DNA of 64,000 nt, from positions 1 to 64,000 of the forward strand of contig JASJOG010000187.1 in the NCBI GenBank assembly GCA_030142905.1. The letters run 5' to 3'. Numbering within the stretch: the first letter of the stretch is position 1; each line of letters begins with the position of its first letter. Source of the DNA: Heliopora coerulea (taxonomy: Eukaryota; Cnidaria; Anthozoa; Scleralcyonacea; Helioporidae). This document shows, piece by piece, positions 55,092-63,743 of the stretch. Made by a program: the position numbers and the translations under genes. The notes beneath the pieces are model-generated. The model saw only the letters and a list, made by a program, of their open reading frames with translations, was not told the DNA's origin and made no database searches.

Positions 55092-55448
55092 TTAAAGCAG
55101 CTTTGATGCCACACTTTGTGTTATTGAAAATGTTTTTCCGTTGCTTTTTAAGTCTTTTTTTGTTTTTATTCTATATTTTATACATTCTGCATTAATGTTA
55201 AAATTTTTTGCAGCAGAATGAAGACTAATAAAACTTAAAATTTCACCTGTTTCTTTGTTTTTAATAATTATTGATATTGGTTTATTAATTTTTCCTCTGC
55301 AGTATTTTTCATATTTTTCATTAGGTTTTGTGATTTCAAAACCTAGCATTTTTTCAAGTTCATTTTTATTATAATTATTATAATATTTTATTTTTCTACT
55401 TTTTGCAATTTCTCTTAATTGAGAAATATTATAATTACTTTTATTCAT
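55092..55448 (-). CDS. SAP/Rho-N-like plus NUMOD1-like small DNA-binding protein
   Basis: 118 codons. The N-terminal part (ISQLREIAKSRKIKYYNNYN, ending LEKML) fits a SAP or Rho-N-type helix-extended-loop-helix DNA-binding motif. The C-terminal part (GEILSFISLHSAAKNFNINA, then IKYRIKTKK and NGKTF) fits a NUMOD1-type helix-turn-helix, common next to homing endonucleases. No nuclease domain is present. A DNA-binding regulatory or endonuclease-remnant role is inference. The start context is AAATAAAAAATG. Copy A shows no counterpart. Confidence 0.55.
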   Translation of the reverse strand: MNKSNYNISQLREIAKSRKIKYYNNYNKNELEKMLGFEITKPNEKYEKYCRGKINKPISIIIKNKETGEILSFISLHSAAKNFNINAECIKYRIKTKKDLKSNGKTFSITQSVASKLL

Positions 55449-55486
55449 TTTTTATTTAAGAGAAATTTTTTTTTAAAAGAAAAATT

Positions 55487-55915
55487 CTATACAAATTTAT
55501 AAACTATGTAGCCTCCTATAAGCCCAACCAGAAAAAAAGGAACATTTTGATATTCTTTCATTTCATCTGAAGGTTTATAATAATCTTCCAATTTTGGTTC
55601 ATTTTCCACAGATTCACTGTACTCACGTGACAAATTTTTCTCACGTTGATATGCTTCCGCAAGAGTTTTCAAAGACATGTTTGTACGATTTATATCAGCA
55701 TTTGCATCAGATAATTGTTGTCTTAACCTTTCAATTTCTTCTTTTCTTTTCACTTGCTCTTCATACCATTTTTCCTTCGCTTCGCTAAGTTTTTCCATTG
55801 CTTCATTATGTCTTTTTATCTCTTTTTCATATCCAGAATGATTTAATTTTGAAAATAAAAATCCAGCACCTGCAAAAGCAACTGCATTAAATAATCCTCC
55901 AACTACTGTTTCTAT
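55487..55915 (-). pseudogene. coiled-coil membrane protein, copy C (start codon lost)
   Basis: The homologous frame is open from 55915 to 55487: a hydrophobic N-terminus (NAVAFAGAGFLF), a coiled coil (ERLRQQLSDANADINRTNMS) and a final helix (VPFFLVGLIGGYIVYKF). The expected first codon reads ATA (55913-55915) in an AAAATAAATA context where its neighbours have TAAATG, so the start seems mutated; the first ATG now is at 55798, inside the coiled coil. Homologue: 444-853. Probably a structural membrane protein (inference). Confidence 0.65.
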
Positions 55916-55983
55916 TTATTTTTCTTTAATTTTTTTATTTTCGCTTTGTTCACTTCGCTCACTTTGCTCACTTCGTTCGCTTT

Positions 55984-56217
55984 CTAAGATTTGAAAGGGT
56001 TCTCAGGAATCCACTTTTTGTCTTGTGCATATTTAATTCCAAGTGTTGATAATCCTACAGCTGCTGTAAGTTTTAAAGTAGGAACTATACTAGCCGGAGT
56101 TGACAAACCATCACTAAATACTCTTCTTGTTATCATTCCAATTCCCACAGCACCCAATGTAATTAGTGTAGAATCATATAATTCATTCATAGCTTCTTTT
56201 CTATTCATTTCGGTCAT
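55984..56217 (-). CDS. small conserved membrane protein, copy C
   Basis: 77 codons. MTEMNRKEAMNELYDSTLIT, a hydrophobic central part (LITLGAVGIGMI, then LKLTAAVGLSTLGI) and the conserved end KKWIPENPFKS. Homologue of 911-1138. The start is in TATATAAATAAATG. The downstream gap (55925-55980) is a series of TTCGCTCACTT-type short repeats. The function is unknown. Confidence 0.7.
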   Translation of the reverse strand: MTEMNRKEAMNELYDSTLITLGAVGIGMITRRVFSDGLSTPASIVPTLKLTAAVGLSTLGIKYAQDKKWIPENPFKS

Positions 56218-56250
56218 TTATTTATATACATAAAAAAAATTTTTTATTAA

Positions 56251-56276
56251 AAACCTGTAAGGCCCTTACAGGGTTT
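56251..56276. repeat. palindrome at a gene end
   Basis: AAACCTGTAAG-(GCC)-CTTACAGGGTTT spans the stop of the gene at 56266 and a few bases beyond; suitable as a transcript-end hairpin. Confidence 0.8.
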
Positions 56277-56772
56277 CAATAGAACACCTTGGTGGGTTGC
56301 TTTGAAAGGTGATACAGTAATTCTTTTCTTTTACATTATTTATGAACTTGTAAGCTTCACTGTCTTTTTCTTCTCTTTGTACGCTTCGCTCAAGCATGCC
56401 CGGCTTCACCGTTTGCTTGATTTGTTTGCTTTCCCTTTTGTCTTTTTTATATGCAAAGTATAATCCACCCAGTGCAGCAACAACTCCTACCCCTCCAATC
56501 AAATACCGCAAAGAGGGAGGTTCAAAATCAATGTAATTATTTATTTCTTCGTTCGATTGTTTATTTTCTACTTCGCTTCGTTGTCTTGCTTTTCTTTCTT
56601 TTGCTTCTCTTGAAATTTTCGCCAATCTTTTTCCCAATTTTACTTTTCTTGGATCTTTTACTTTAGCAGCTTTGCTGCTTTCAGATTTTTCAACTGCTGT
56701 TACTTTATCAACATTTGGTTGTTTATCAGAAGTATTATCAGTTTGTTTACTTGTTTCGCCTTGTTCACTCAT
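56266..56772 (-). CDS. basic single-pass membrane protein, copy C
   Basis: 168 codons. The charged N-terminal half has SSKAAKVKDPRKVKLGKRLA, a lysine/arginine-rich stretch to about residue 70, one helix at about 91-109 (YLIGGVGVVAALGGLYFAY) and a charged tail. Homologue of 2043-2381. The hairpin 56665-56679 (AGCAGC-TTT-GCTGCT) is inside the frame as SSKAAK. The stop lies in another palindrome (56251-56276). The start is in TATAAATAAATG. Confidence 0.65.
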   Translation of the reverse strand: MSEQGETSKQTDNTSDKQPNVDKVTAVEKSESSKAAKVKDPRKVKLGKRLAKISREAKERKARQRSEVENKQSNEEINNYIDFEPPSLRYLIGGVGVVAALGGLYFAYKKDKRESKQIKQTVKPGMLERSVQREEKDSEAYKFINNVKEKNYCITFQSNPPRCSIETL

Positions 56773-56975
56773 TTATTTATAATTTTATTTTTTTATTTAG
56801 AATTTATTCAAAGTTATTTACAAGTTATTTATAAATAAAATTAAATAAACCTAAAAGTACTGCAAAGCAGTTCAAGTAAATTTTAAATAACCACAAATGT
56901 TATTTAAAATTTATTCAAAGTTATTTAAAAGTTATTTAAAATTTATTCAAAGTTATTTAAAATGTATTTAAAAAT
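56773..56975. other. AT-rich gap with ATTTATTCAAAGTT repeats
   Basis: Four or five near-identical ATTTATTCAAAGTTATTTA units and an ACTGC-(AAA)-GCAGT hairpin (about 56857-56869). No gene is seen. Confidence 0.7.
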
Positions 56976-57606
56976 TTATTTAGCTATATATTTTAATATT
57001 TCATCTTCGTCAAAATCAACACCATATTTTTTACAAAGAAGATAATGATTTAAAACAATTTCTGGATATTTCATTTTTCTTGTTGAAACATATACATATA
57101 TTTCTCCATCCATTTTTCCGTGTTCTTTATTTTTTGATCCAAGATAAAATTTCATATTTGAATTGTGAGATAATTTACTACTTGTAAGGAAAGAACAAAT
57201 TTCTTTTCCATTCACATAAAGTTTTCCTTTTTTATCACCACTGAGGTTATTTTGACCCCAATGTACAGAAAGACATATTAATTTGTTTATTTCTTTTGCA
57301 TTTGCTTTCAATTGCCATCTGCTATTTGGAACTGAATTTATACTTGAATTTGTGACATATAATAATGAATTACGATAAGAAATACCAAAATTAAAAGGAG
57401 TTGGTTGACTTACTGTTTCATTATCTATGATTTTAAACAACGATACCTCATTGTTAGACGAATTTAATGATTTTAAACCATATACAAAATAAAAATTCAA
57501 GTGTTGATTGCTTAAAATATCTTGTGTACTAAATAAATGTAAATTGTTGTTATTCGAACTGTTTGATCCAAGATATTGAACACAATAAAAATTATTATTA
57601 ATTGTG
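56976..57606 (-). pseudogene. lectin-like C-terminal domain of the fibre protein, copy C
   Basis: The frame is open from about 57606 to 56976 but lacks its own start before 57500. It shows FYFVYGLKSL, a SRWQLKAN block, CLSVHWGQ, GKLYVNGKEICSF and KFYLGSKN, a pattern like concanavalin/LamG-type beta-sandwich domains that bind sugars. Upstream it connects in the -1 frame with the repeat part (57512-58924). The junction is the heptamer A AAA AAT (57608-57614 on the + strand as ATTTTTT), which is either a one-base loss or a frameshift site. Confidence 0.6.
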
Positions 57607-58924
57607 GATTTTTTGAAAAATGGTTGTTTGTATCATCTTGTTTGAAATTCCAATCTTTTTTTCTTGACAAATTCAAAAGTTTTTCAACCTTTTTATTGCT
57701 GCCAGTATATTCTATATAACTATCATCATCTTTCACATCAAAAATTCCTTCATCATCCATTTGCAAATTATAAATATTTGCAACCGTGTTTGGAAGTGAT
57801 AAATTTGTCACATATTTTTTAGTCACAACATGGTTATCAGAAGATGGGACATAATTTGCTGCATAAAGAATATGATGATTTCCCATATCCAAATCTCCAG
57901 TCATTGTTCCACCTGTTTTTGATAATTTTGTATCAACATATTTTTTTCTCACCAAATGCGTTTGAAGTGTGGGATTTGTTGAAGAAATAATTTTATTATT
58001 TCCAATTGTTATATCACCAGTCATTGTTCCTCCAGATAAAGACAATTTTGTATCATCTTGATCATCCACATATTTTTTTGGTGTTAGATCATCATTATTT
58101 GAAGGTGTTATATTTGAAAAGACTTTATTTGATCCCATCTGCAAGTTTCCAGTCATTGTTCCTCCTGACAAAGGTAATCTAGTGTTATCTCTATTATCCA
58201 CATATTTTTTATTTGTTAGAGAAAAACCATCATTTGGAGTTTGTTTAGTATAAATTTGAACATTTTTTGTCATAAGATTTCCTTTTAATTCATCCCTTTG
58301 ATTTCCCCAATGACTGTTTCCTTTTTCAACAAACAAAAAATTATCATCCACATATGATTTTGTTGTGAGATCATTGTTATTTGAAGGTGTTGCATTTGAT
58401 AACACTTTATTTGATCCCATATTCAAGTTTCCAGTCATTGTTCCACCTGTCAAAGATAATTTTGTAGAATCTTGGTCATCCACATATTTTTTACGGGAAA
58501 GATCTTTATCACCTTTAGGATCTGCAGTTGTTGTAATTTTATTATTTCCCATGACAATATTTCCAAACATTGTTCCTCCTGTTACTGATAATTTTCTAGA
58601 ATCTTGATCATCCACATATTTTTTCCTACAAAGGTCTTTGTCACTCACAGGATTCACAGTTGTTGTAATTTTATTATTTCCCATTGTGATATCACCAGTC
58701 ATTATTCCACCACTTTTTGGTAGATAATTCGAACTTGTATGTCCCGACACTAAATCATCCACATATTTTTTCCTAGCTAAATGTGAATTTTGTGATGGAT
58801 CAACTGATGTTATTATATGATGTGAGTCCATGTTAATGTCTCCTGTTATATCCCCTCCTGTAGTGGAAAGTTTTCCTGTCACATCAGATTCATTTTTGCT
58901 TTCATATCCGTAAAATAAACTCAT
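57512..58924 (-). CDS. tail-fibre-like repeat protein, copy C
   Basis: 470 codons, of which the last ~35 are out of phase with the real gene. It starts MSLFYGYESKNES and carries about eight units of the form GGTMTGNLNMGSNKV..P..NNDLTTKSYVDD, at roughly 40-residue spacing up to about residue 370. Such GGTMTG repeats are typical of phage tail-fibre shafts; in Polintons a fibre for host-cell attachment is plausible. A linker (NLQMDDEGIFDVKDDDS) leads to the lectin-like part in the -1 frame. The start TAAATG overlaps the preceding gene's stop. Confidence 0.75.
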   Translation of the reverse strand: MSLFYGYESKNESDVTGKLSTTGGDITGDINMDSHHIITSVDPSQNSHLARKKYVDDLVSGHTSSNYLPKSGGIMTGDITMGNNKITTTVNPVSDKDLCRKKYVDDQDSRKLSVTGGTMFGNIVMGNNKITTTADPKGDKDLSRKKYVDDQDSTKLSLTGGTMTGNLNMGSNKVLSNATPSNNNDLTTKSYVDDNFLFVEKGNSHWGNQRDELKGNLMTKNVQIYTKQTPNDGFSLTNKKYVDNRDNTRLPLSGGTMTGNLQMGSNKVFSNITPSNNDDLTPKKYVDDQDDTKLSLSGGTMTGDITIGNNKIISSTNPTLQTHLVRKKYVDTKLSKTGGTMTGDLDMGNHHILYAANYVPSSDNHVVTKKYVTNLSLPNTVANIYNLQMDDEGIFDVKDDDSYIEYTGSNKKVEKLLNLSRKKDWNFKQDDTNNHFSKNPQLIIIFIVFNILDQTVRITTIYIYLVHKIF

Positions 58925-59584
58925 TTATTTAATAATAATTTCTAATAAAACATTTCCAATTGAAGTACCCTGGTTTCCTTCCACTTTGAATTTTATTTCA
59001 TTATAAATTCCATTTGATAATTTAACCCCTTTTGTGCCTTCGGAGGAAGGATAAATTCTAGAAACACTACCTTTTAGTGTTTATTGTGTTGTTATCGGAA
59101 TTTGTATAAGAATGTCACTTCTTTTTCCATTTACAAAATTTTTAATTTTGTCAATCATGTTACAGCTTATGTTTACATATTCCAAATTATTGTTGATATT
59201 TACTTCTTTGTCACTTTCAGTTAATGTATTTGGAGATATAACTTTATTAACGGGAAATCCTAGTGTGGGTGCAAATGTTTGTAAATTTAATTCTTTATCG
59301 GATTTTATTGTGCATTTCCCACTATAATCCACTTGTTCCAATTCTGTTTTTCCAACATTTTCAAATTCAGTTTTTAAAATATTAAATGTATAATACCCAT
59401 CTTTGAATCCAATTTTTGTATTATTATAGGTATAATGATGAATATTTGCATCCAAATTATTATAATTCAAAAAAATACTAACTGATTTTACAAACATCTC
59501 TGAACAATTATTTAATATAAGTGGCTGGTCTAATGGAATTATTTTTTCATCTTTTGTGATGAAGATTTTTAAAGATATTGTCAT
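58925..59584 (-). pseudogene. candidate single-jelly-roll minor capsid protein, copy C (early stop)
   Basis: From the start at 59584: FVKSVSIFLNYNNLD, GFKDGYYTFNILKTEFENVG, SGKCTIKSDKELNL, TLGFPVNKVI, LEYVNISCNMID and ILIQIPITTQ. A TAA at 59081-59083 ends the frame, yet the same frame then runs on to 58925 with the conserved C-terminus (GVKLSNGIYNEIKF, SIGNVLLEIIIK), as in copy A. So the stop is a nonsense mutation in a ~218-codon gene. The beta-rich family next to capsid genes suggests a penton-type protein; the fold is inferred. Start context TATAAAATAAATG. Confidence 0.6.
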
Positions 59585-59653
59585 TTATTTTATAATATAT
59601 ATTTTGATTCAAAACTTTGTTTCTGCACCTTTGGTGCTGAGACCTCTGGTCGA
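59585..59653. repeat. intergenic hairpin with TTT loop
   Basis: GCACC-(TTT)-GGTGC at 59625-59637, followed by GACC-(TCT)-GGTC, between the minor capsid candidate and the end of the 511-residue gene. Confidence 0.8.
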
Positions 59654-61189
59654 TCAGAGCACATACCGTGCGATTAAAATTGAACCAATTATTGATAAAG
59701 ATAAAACAATTAAATTATCACCCGTAGGGGGTGTGTAGGATCTGTCGGTTTTCAACTGTTTGCTGGACCTTTGGTCCTCAGAACTTCGTTCGATGTTTTT
59801 TGTTACTTTAGCAACCAAAGGCTGTTTATTGGTCTTTGGTTGTTGTTCAGTTCCTAATGTTTCTAATTTTTTCAAGTCATGTGCTCCCAGTTGTTTTTTT
59901 ATTGGCTGTTCTTTAACCCCGTAATAATTTAAATTTTCGTTAATTCCAAAAACCATATTTTCATCAGAAACTTTTAATTTATTATTATAACCATCAATAG
60001 GATTTTTTAAAATAATTAAAGATGATGGAATTAACCATAAAGTTGGACTTACAGCAGTATTTAAAACTACATTAGTTGATGAAATTGCTTGATTCATATT
60101 ATTAATCCATGTTGTTGTATCATAATTTATTATAGAATCTTCAACAATTTGTCTAAAAACTTTTTGTGTTTCTAATGCTGAAGCTCTTGGCCCAAAAATA
60201 TTTTGTCTAGTTCTAGCTTGTGTTCCAAGGATTGAATAAATATATGCTTCAATGCTGTGATTTAGCAATTCTGTGCCACTTTTTGTAAGCCCATTTGATA
60301 TTTTTGGAACAAATTTTTTATAATCATTTTGTGTGTCTCTAATTTGTCCTGGACCATGTTTATATCTTTCCCATGGTCTTACTCCAACAATGTCTTGTCC
60401 TAAATGTTCATTTTTATATTTTAAAATTTCTTGCCATGTCCATTTTGGATAGGGATCTTTTAAAAAACCAGCATTAAATTTATAAAAGGTTTTATCATCA
60501 CCATTTCTCAATTGCCACATAATTCTTCTAACTGTAAAATATAGATGAAATCTCATAAATGATGTAATTTGTTTTGGCACATCTGAACTAAATAATAAAT
60601 GTTGTATTGAAATTCCACATCCATAAGTTGCAATCCATGTTCCTATAATGCTTTGAAAATATGGTTCATTAAGTGACCATTTTGCATTATCATCTGTACT
60701 AATATTTAATCCAGGTAAATTGCTTTGAAAATAATCTGTATTGTTTACATAAATTCTAAACTGGTTAATAGGGTAACTTAAAACATATTGTGTAGGAAAA
60801 TTATCCCAATAATAATTTTTTCCTGTATAATCAACATGTCTTTTACCTTTTGGTAATTCTTGCACAGTTCCTCCAAGTTTCCAAATTTTTGGAAAGTTTG
60901 GTTTTGGTTTATTTATTGTTAAATATTTTGTCATATTTGGATCATTTTTACATGTATCTGAATTTATATCTGTTGACAAAAACGAATTATTTTTAAACCA
61001 AATATGGTACCCTTGAAAAACAGCATTTTTATCAAAATCAGCCTCGAAGGTAAACCTTGACATGTCTGCATAGGGATATTTTTTTTTAAAATATTTTTTC
61101 TCCAATTCAACATCTTCTTTAATATTTTTCATAACATAATCATAATTTTTCCCATAATATTTTCTTTCAAATTTTTCAGTTGAATTCAT
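59654..61189 (-). CDS. 511-residue protein with C-terminal membrane anchor, copy C
   Basis: 511 codons, intact. N-terminal FERKYYGKNYDYVMKNIKED; then KLGGTVQELPKGKRHVDYTG, NFPTQYVLSYPINQFRIYVN, IIGTWIATYGCGISIQHLLF, FMRFHLYFTVRRIMWQLRN, FVPKISNGLTKSG, GPRASALETQKVF and NPIDGYNNKLKV. A polar linker and a final helix (LIVLSLSIIGSILIARYVL) close it. Two other copies in the window keep the same motifs, so it is a conserved Polinton-type protein, probably virion-associated; I do not recognise the fold. A hairpin (59765-59777) lies in the linker code. Start context TAAACAATG. Confidence 0.65.
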   Translation of the reverse strand: MNSTEKFERKYYGKNYDYVMKNIKEDVELEKKYFKKKYPYADMSRFTFEADFDKNAVFQGYHIWFKNNSFLSTDINSDTCKNDPNMTKYLTINKPKPNFPKIWKLGGTVQELPKGKRHVDYTGKNYYWDNFPTQYVLSYPINQFRIYVNNTDYFQSNLPGLNISTDDNAKWSLNEPYFQSIIGTWIATYGCGISIQHLLFSSDVPKQITSFMRFHLYFTVRRIMWQLRNGDDKTFYKFNAGFLKDPYPKWTWQEILKYKNEHLGQDIVGVRPWERYKHGPGQIRDTQNDYKKFVPKISNGLTKSGTELLNHSIEAYIYSILGTQARTRQNIFGPRASALETQKVFRQIVEDSIINYDTTTWINNMNQAISSTNVVLNTAVSPTLWLIPSSLIILKNPIDGYNNKLKVSDENMVFGINENLNYYGVKEQPIKKQLGAHDLKKLETLGTEQQPKTNKQPLVAKVTKNIERSSEDQRSSKQLKTDRSYTPPTGDNLIVLSLSIIGSILIARYVL

Positions 61190-61210
61190 TGTTTATTTTA
61201 ATAAAAATAA
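61190..61210. promoter_or_regulatory. short bidirectional promoter, copy C
   Basis: 21 bases between diverging starts, A/T only except for single bases, with AAATAAATG at the rightward start. It divides the leftward and rightward gene blocks of the element. Confidence 0.4.
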
Positions 61211-62383
61211 ATGAAAGCGAAGCGTGTGAACGAAGTGAACGTGAGTGATAAAGACAGCGTCGATAACATGATTGTTATTGAACAAGAGTTAAGAGACATT
61301 TACTACAACCCAGAAACAGGTTATCAATCTGCGGAAAGACTTTATCAAAAAGCAAAAGAAAAGGGATTAAACGTTAGTAGAAAAATTGTGCAAGACTGGT
61401 TAAAAACACAAGATACTTTTACAAGATACAAACCAATTGTTAGAAGACATAAATTCCAAAGAACATTTGTCAAAGATTTAGCTGATCAAATACAAATGGA
61501 TTTGGTTGATATGGGAAAATACAGCGAAGCTGGCCGCCAAGGCGGTAAAAACCAGAACAAAGGATATTATTGGATACTGACAGCTGTTGAAATTTTAAGT
61601 AGATATGCATTCGCTATTCCTGTTTACAGAAAAGATACTAAAAACATGACAAAAGCTGTGGATGAATTATTAAAACAATTTAAGGAAAGATTTGGTAAAT
61701 ACCCAAAAGTCGCTCAATTTGATGAAGGAAAAGAATTTTACAATGTAGGTGTAAAAGAACTATTGAAAAAGCATAATGTTGAATATTTTTCCCCAAACTC
61801 TGATAGAAAAGCAGCTATAGTTGAAAGATTTAACAGAACTCTAAAAACATCCATGTGGAAATATTTCTATAGCAAGGGAACTTATAATTGGATTAACCAC
61901 ATACATGAACTTGTAGATAATTATAATAATACTAAACAGAGTAGTATATTAATGAAACCTGCTGATGTGAACAAGTCTAACAAAGATCAAGTGTGGATTA
62001 CACTATATGGTTACCCATTAGGAGATTTACCTTTACCTAAATTCAGAATTGGTGATACTGTTAGGATTTCTAAATATAAGAGTATCTTTACTAAAGGTTA
62101 TGAAGCTAATTTTACAGAAGAAATTTTCAAAATTGTAAAAGTATTTAGAGGTGGTCCAAACATGTATGAAGTGGAAGATTTAGAAGGAGAACCAATTATT
62201 GGGAAATTTTATGAACAGGAATTACCTGCTGTGGATAAAAAGGATGATATATATAAAGTAGAGAAAATATTAAAAAGAAAAAAAGTCAAAGGTAAAAATA
62301 TGGTGTTGGTAAAGTAGCTAGGTTATGACAAACATAATTCTTGGTTACCAGAAGAAAATATTCAAAACATCGATCGAACGTAG
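61211..62383 (+). pseudogene. retrovirus-like integrase with chromodomain, copy C (late stop)
   Basis: The N-terminal helical domain has GYQSAERLYQKAKEKGL; the core has DQIQMDLVDMGKY, AQFDEGKEFYNVG and RKAAIVERFNRTLK (Asp, Asp, Glu with about 33 residues between the last two); an SH3-like part follows (PKFRIGDTVRISKYKS), then a chromodomain (YKVEKILKRKKVKGKNMVLVK). A TAG at 62315-62317 cuts the chromodomain; copy A has TGG there, and the frame continues to 62383 with the rest. Two hairpins code for an eight-residue insert (SEAGRQGGK region) absent from copy A. The extra N-terminal residues are also hairpin-rich. Confidence 0.88.
61522..61545. repeat. two mini-hairpins inserted in the integrase gene
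   Basis: CAGC-(GAA)-GCTG at 61522-61532 and CCGCC-(AA)-GGCGG at 61534-61545. Together they make up an in-frame insert relative to the copy A integrase (7289-7300 region). Confidence 0.85.
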
Positions 62384-62457
62384 TTCTCAGCGAAGCAAGC
62401 GTAGCATCAGCAAAGCAGTCGTGATAAATTAAATACAATAAATAAGTAAATAAATAA
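62384..62457. promoter_or_regulatory. hairpin-rich gap and promoter before the virion-type gene
   Basis: Contains GAAC-(GTA)-GTTC at the integrase end, AGCGAAGC- and AGCAAAGC-type units, then AAATAAGTAAATAAATAAATG directly at the next start. Confidence 0.5.
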
Positions 62458-63738
62458 ATGTCTGAAGGTTTTGATGATATTGAAATGAGAAATAGAAACA
62501 TGGAAGAAGAAGAGGAAGACCGTGAGGACGAAGAAGAGGAAACAACTTTTGGGGGAGATGATAATAATAGAAGTATAAACATAATAAACACAGAAAATCC
62601 AAAAAGCAAATTTAATAGGGTTGATCAAAGATCAGAATGGGAAATCCCTGATGTTAAAAAAGGAATCAGAGTTCCTGTTATTAAAAAAAGTGCTATAGTA
62701 TTAATAAACGAAAGAAAAAAGTCTTTCAAAGAAATATTCAAACTTCGTCTTGATAAGAAAAATGGAAAAAATAATAGTATATTATTGGATAAAACTGAAT
62801 TTGTCAGAAACGAAATTTTTTTTGAAGGTAAAAAGATTGGTAATTTCAATGATAACAATGAACCTGAGATATTTACTGGAAAAAATAAGAAATACGTTGA
62901 TGAGTTTAATGATTATATGAAAAAAGCAAAACAAGAATATGAAAAAACTGCGGTTGCTTTTGTTGAGCAAAACATTAGTAGCAAAGCTGTAGAACCTGAT
63001 TGGGATTATTCTGCAGAATTTGGTAATGAATTTTTTCAGGATGTTATTCAAAATTGTAGTGAAAGATTGAATGATAGTATTGAAGATCTTCAAGAAAACA
63101 TGAAAGAAGGAGAAAACATTGTGACTGAACAAGATATAAGAGAATTGAATGGAGTTTTAAATCCAAAAGGACAAACACCAAAAGAGAAAATTGAATTTCT
63201 TGAAATACAAGCTGATCATTGGAGACAAAAAGCTCTATTAGAAACTGATGAACAAAAGGAACAATGGTATAAAGATGCAGAAAGACTAACAAGAAGAGTA
63301 GCTGATAAGTTACGATTAGATAATGATATAAGACCTGAAGAAGAAGAAACAGTTTCTATAATTCAACAAGAAATTGAAGAAAGTGACCTTAGAAGATTAG
63401 AAAGATTTAAAAAATGGGCAAAGGAAAATTTATTAGGTTTATCGGCGGTTTCAATTTCTGTAGCAGGTAAAATTACAACAATTGTTATGGGAGCAAGAAA
63501 AGCATTAAAACTTGGATCAAAAGCAGTCGGTAATTTAGGAAAAGCAATTGCAAATATAGGTAAAAATTTTGGTGCAGTCATTTCAGCAGTTTTAAATTTA
63601 ATTTCTCAAATATTATCATGGGGTGCAAAAGGTATTGCTTTTCTAGCTAAAAATTTATGGATATTAGTTATTTCAATTACTTACTTTTTATATAAAGAAT
63701 ATAAAGAATACCGAAAGGACAATAAAAAAACAGCATAG
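62458..63738 (+). CDS. hydrophobic-tailed virion-type protein, copy C
   Basis: 426 codons, intact. An acidic N-terminus (EEEEEDREDEEEE), a mixed charged middle, a coiled coil (about 255-325), and a conserved C-terminal third. That third has RRLERFKKWAKENLLGLSAV, SISVAGKITTIVMGARKALK, a series of glycine-spaced hydrophobic helices (LGKAIANIGKNFGAVIS, GAKGIAFLAKNLWI) and a final basic tail. The same end closes the copy A gene. Polinton/adinto-like viruses commonly encode a hydrophobic, possibly membrane-active virion protein at this place; that role is inferred here. Confidence 0.65.
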   Translation: MSEGFDDIEMRNRNMEEEEEDREDEEEETTFGGDDNNRSINIINTENPKSKFNRVDQRSEWEIPDVKKGIRVPVIKKSAIVLINERKKSFKEIFKLRLDKKNGKNNSILLDKTEFVRNEIFFEGKKIGNFNDNNEPEIFTGKNKKYVDEFNDYMKKAKQEYEKTAVAFVEQNISSKAVEPDWDYSAEFGNEFFQDVIQNCSERLNDSIEDLQENMKEGENIVTEQDIRELNGVLNPKGQTPKEKIEFLEIQADHWRQKALLETDEQKEQWYKDAERLTRRVADKLRLDNDIRPEEEETVSIIQQEIEESDLRRLERFKKWAKENLLGLSAVSISVAGKITTIVMGARKALKLGSKAVGNLGKAIANIGKNFGAVISAVLNLISQILSWGAKGIAFLAKNLWILVISITYFLYKEYKEYRKDNKKTA

Positions 63739-63743
63739 CGATC

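Noticed and set aside
55594..55788. Plus-strand frame opposite the coiled-coil gene
   Set aside because: Antisense shadow of the coiled coil, which is conserved in copy A.
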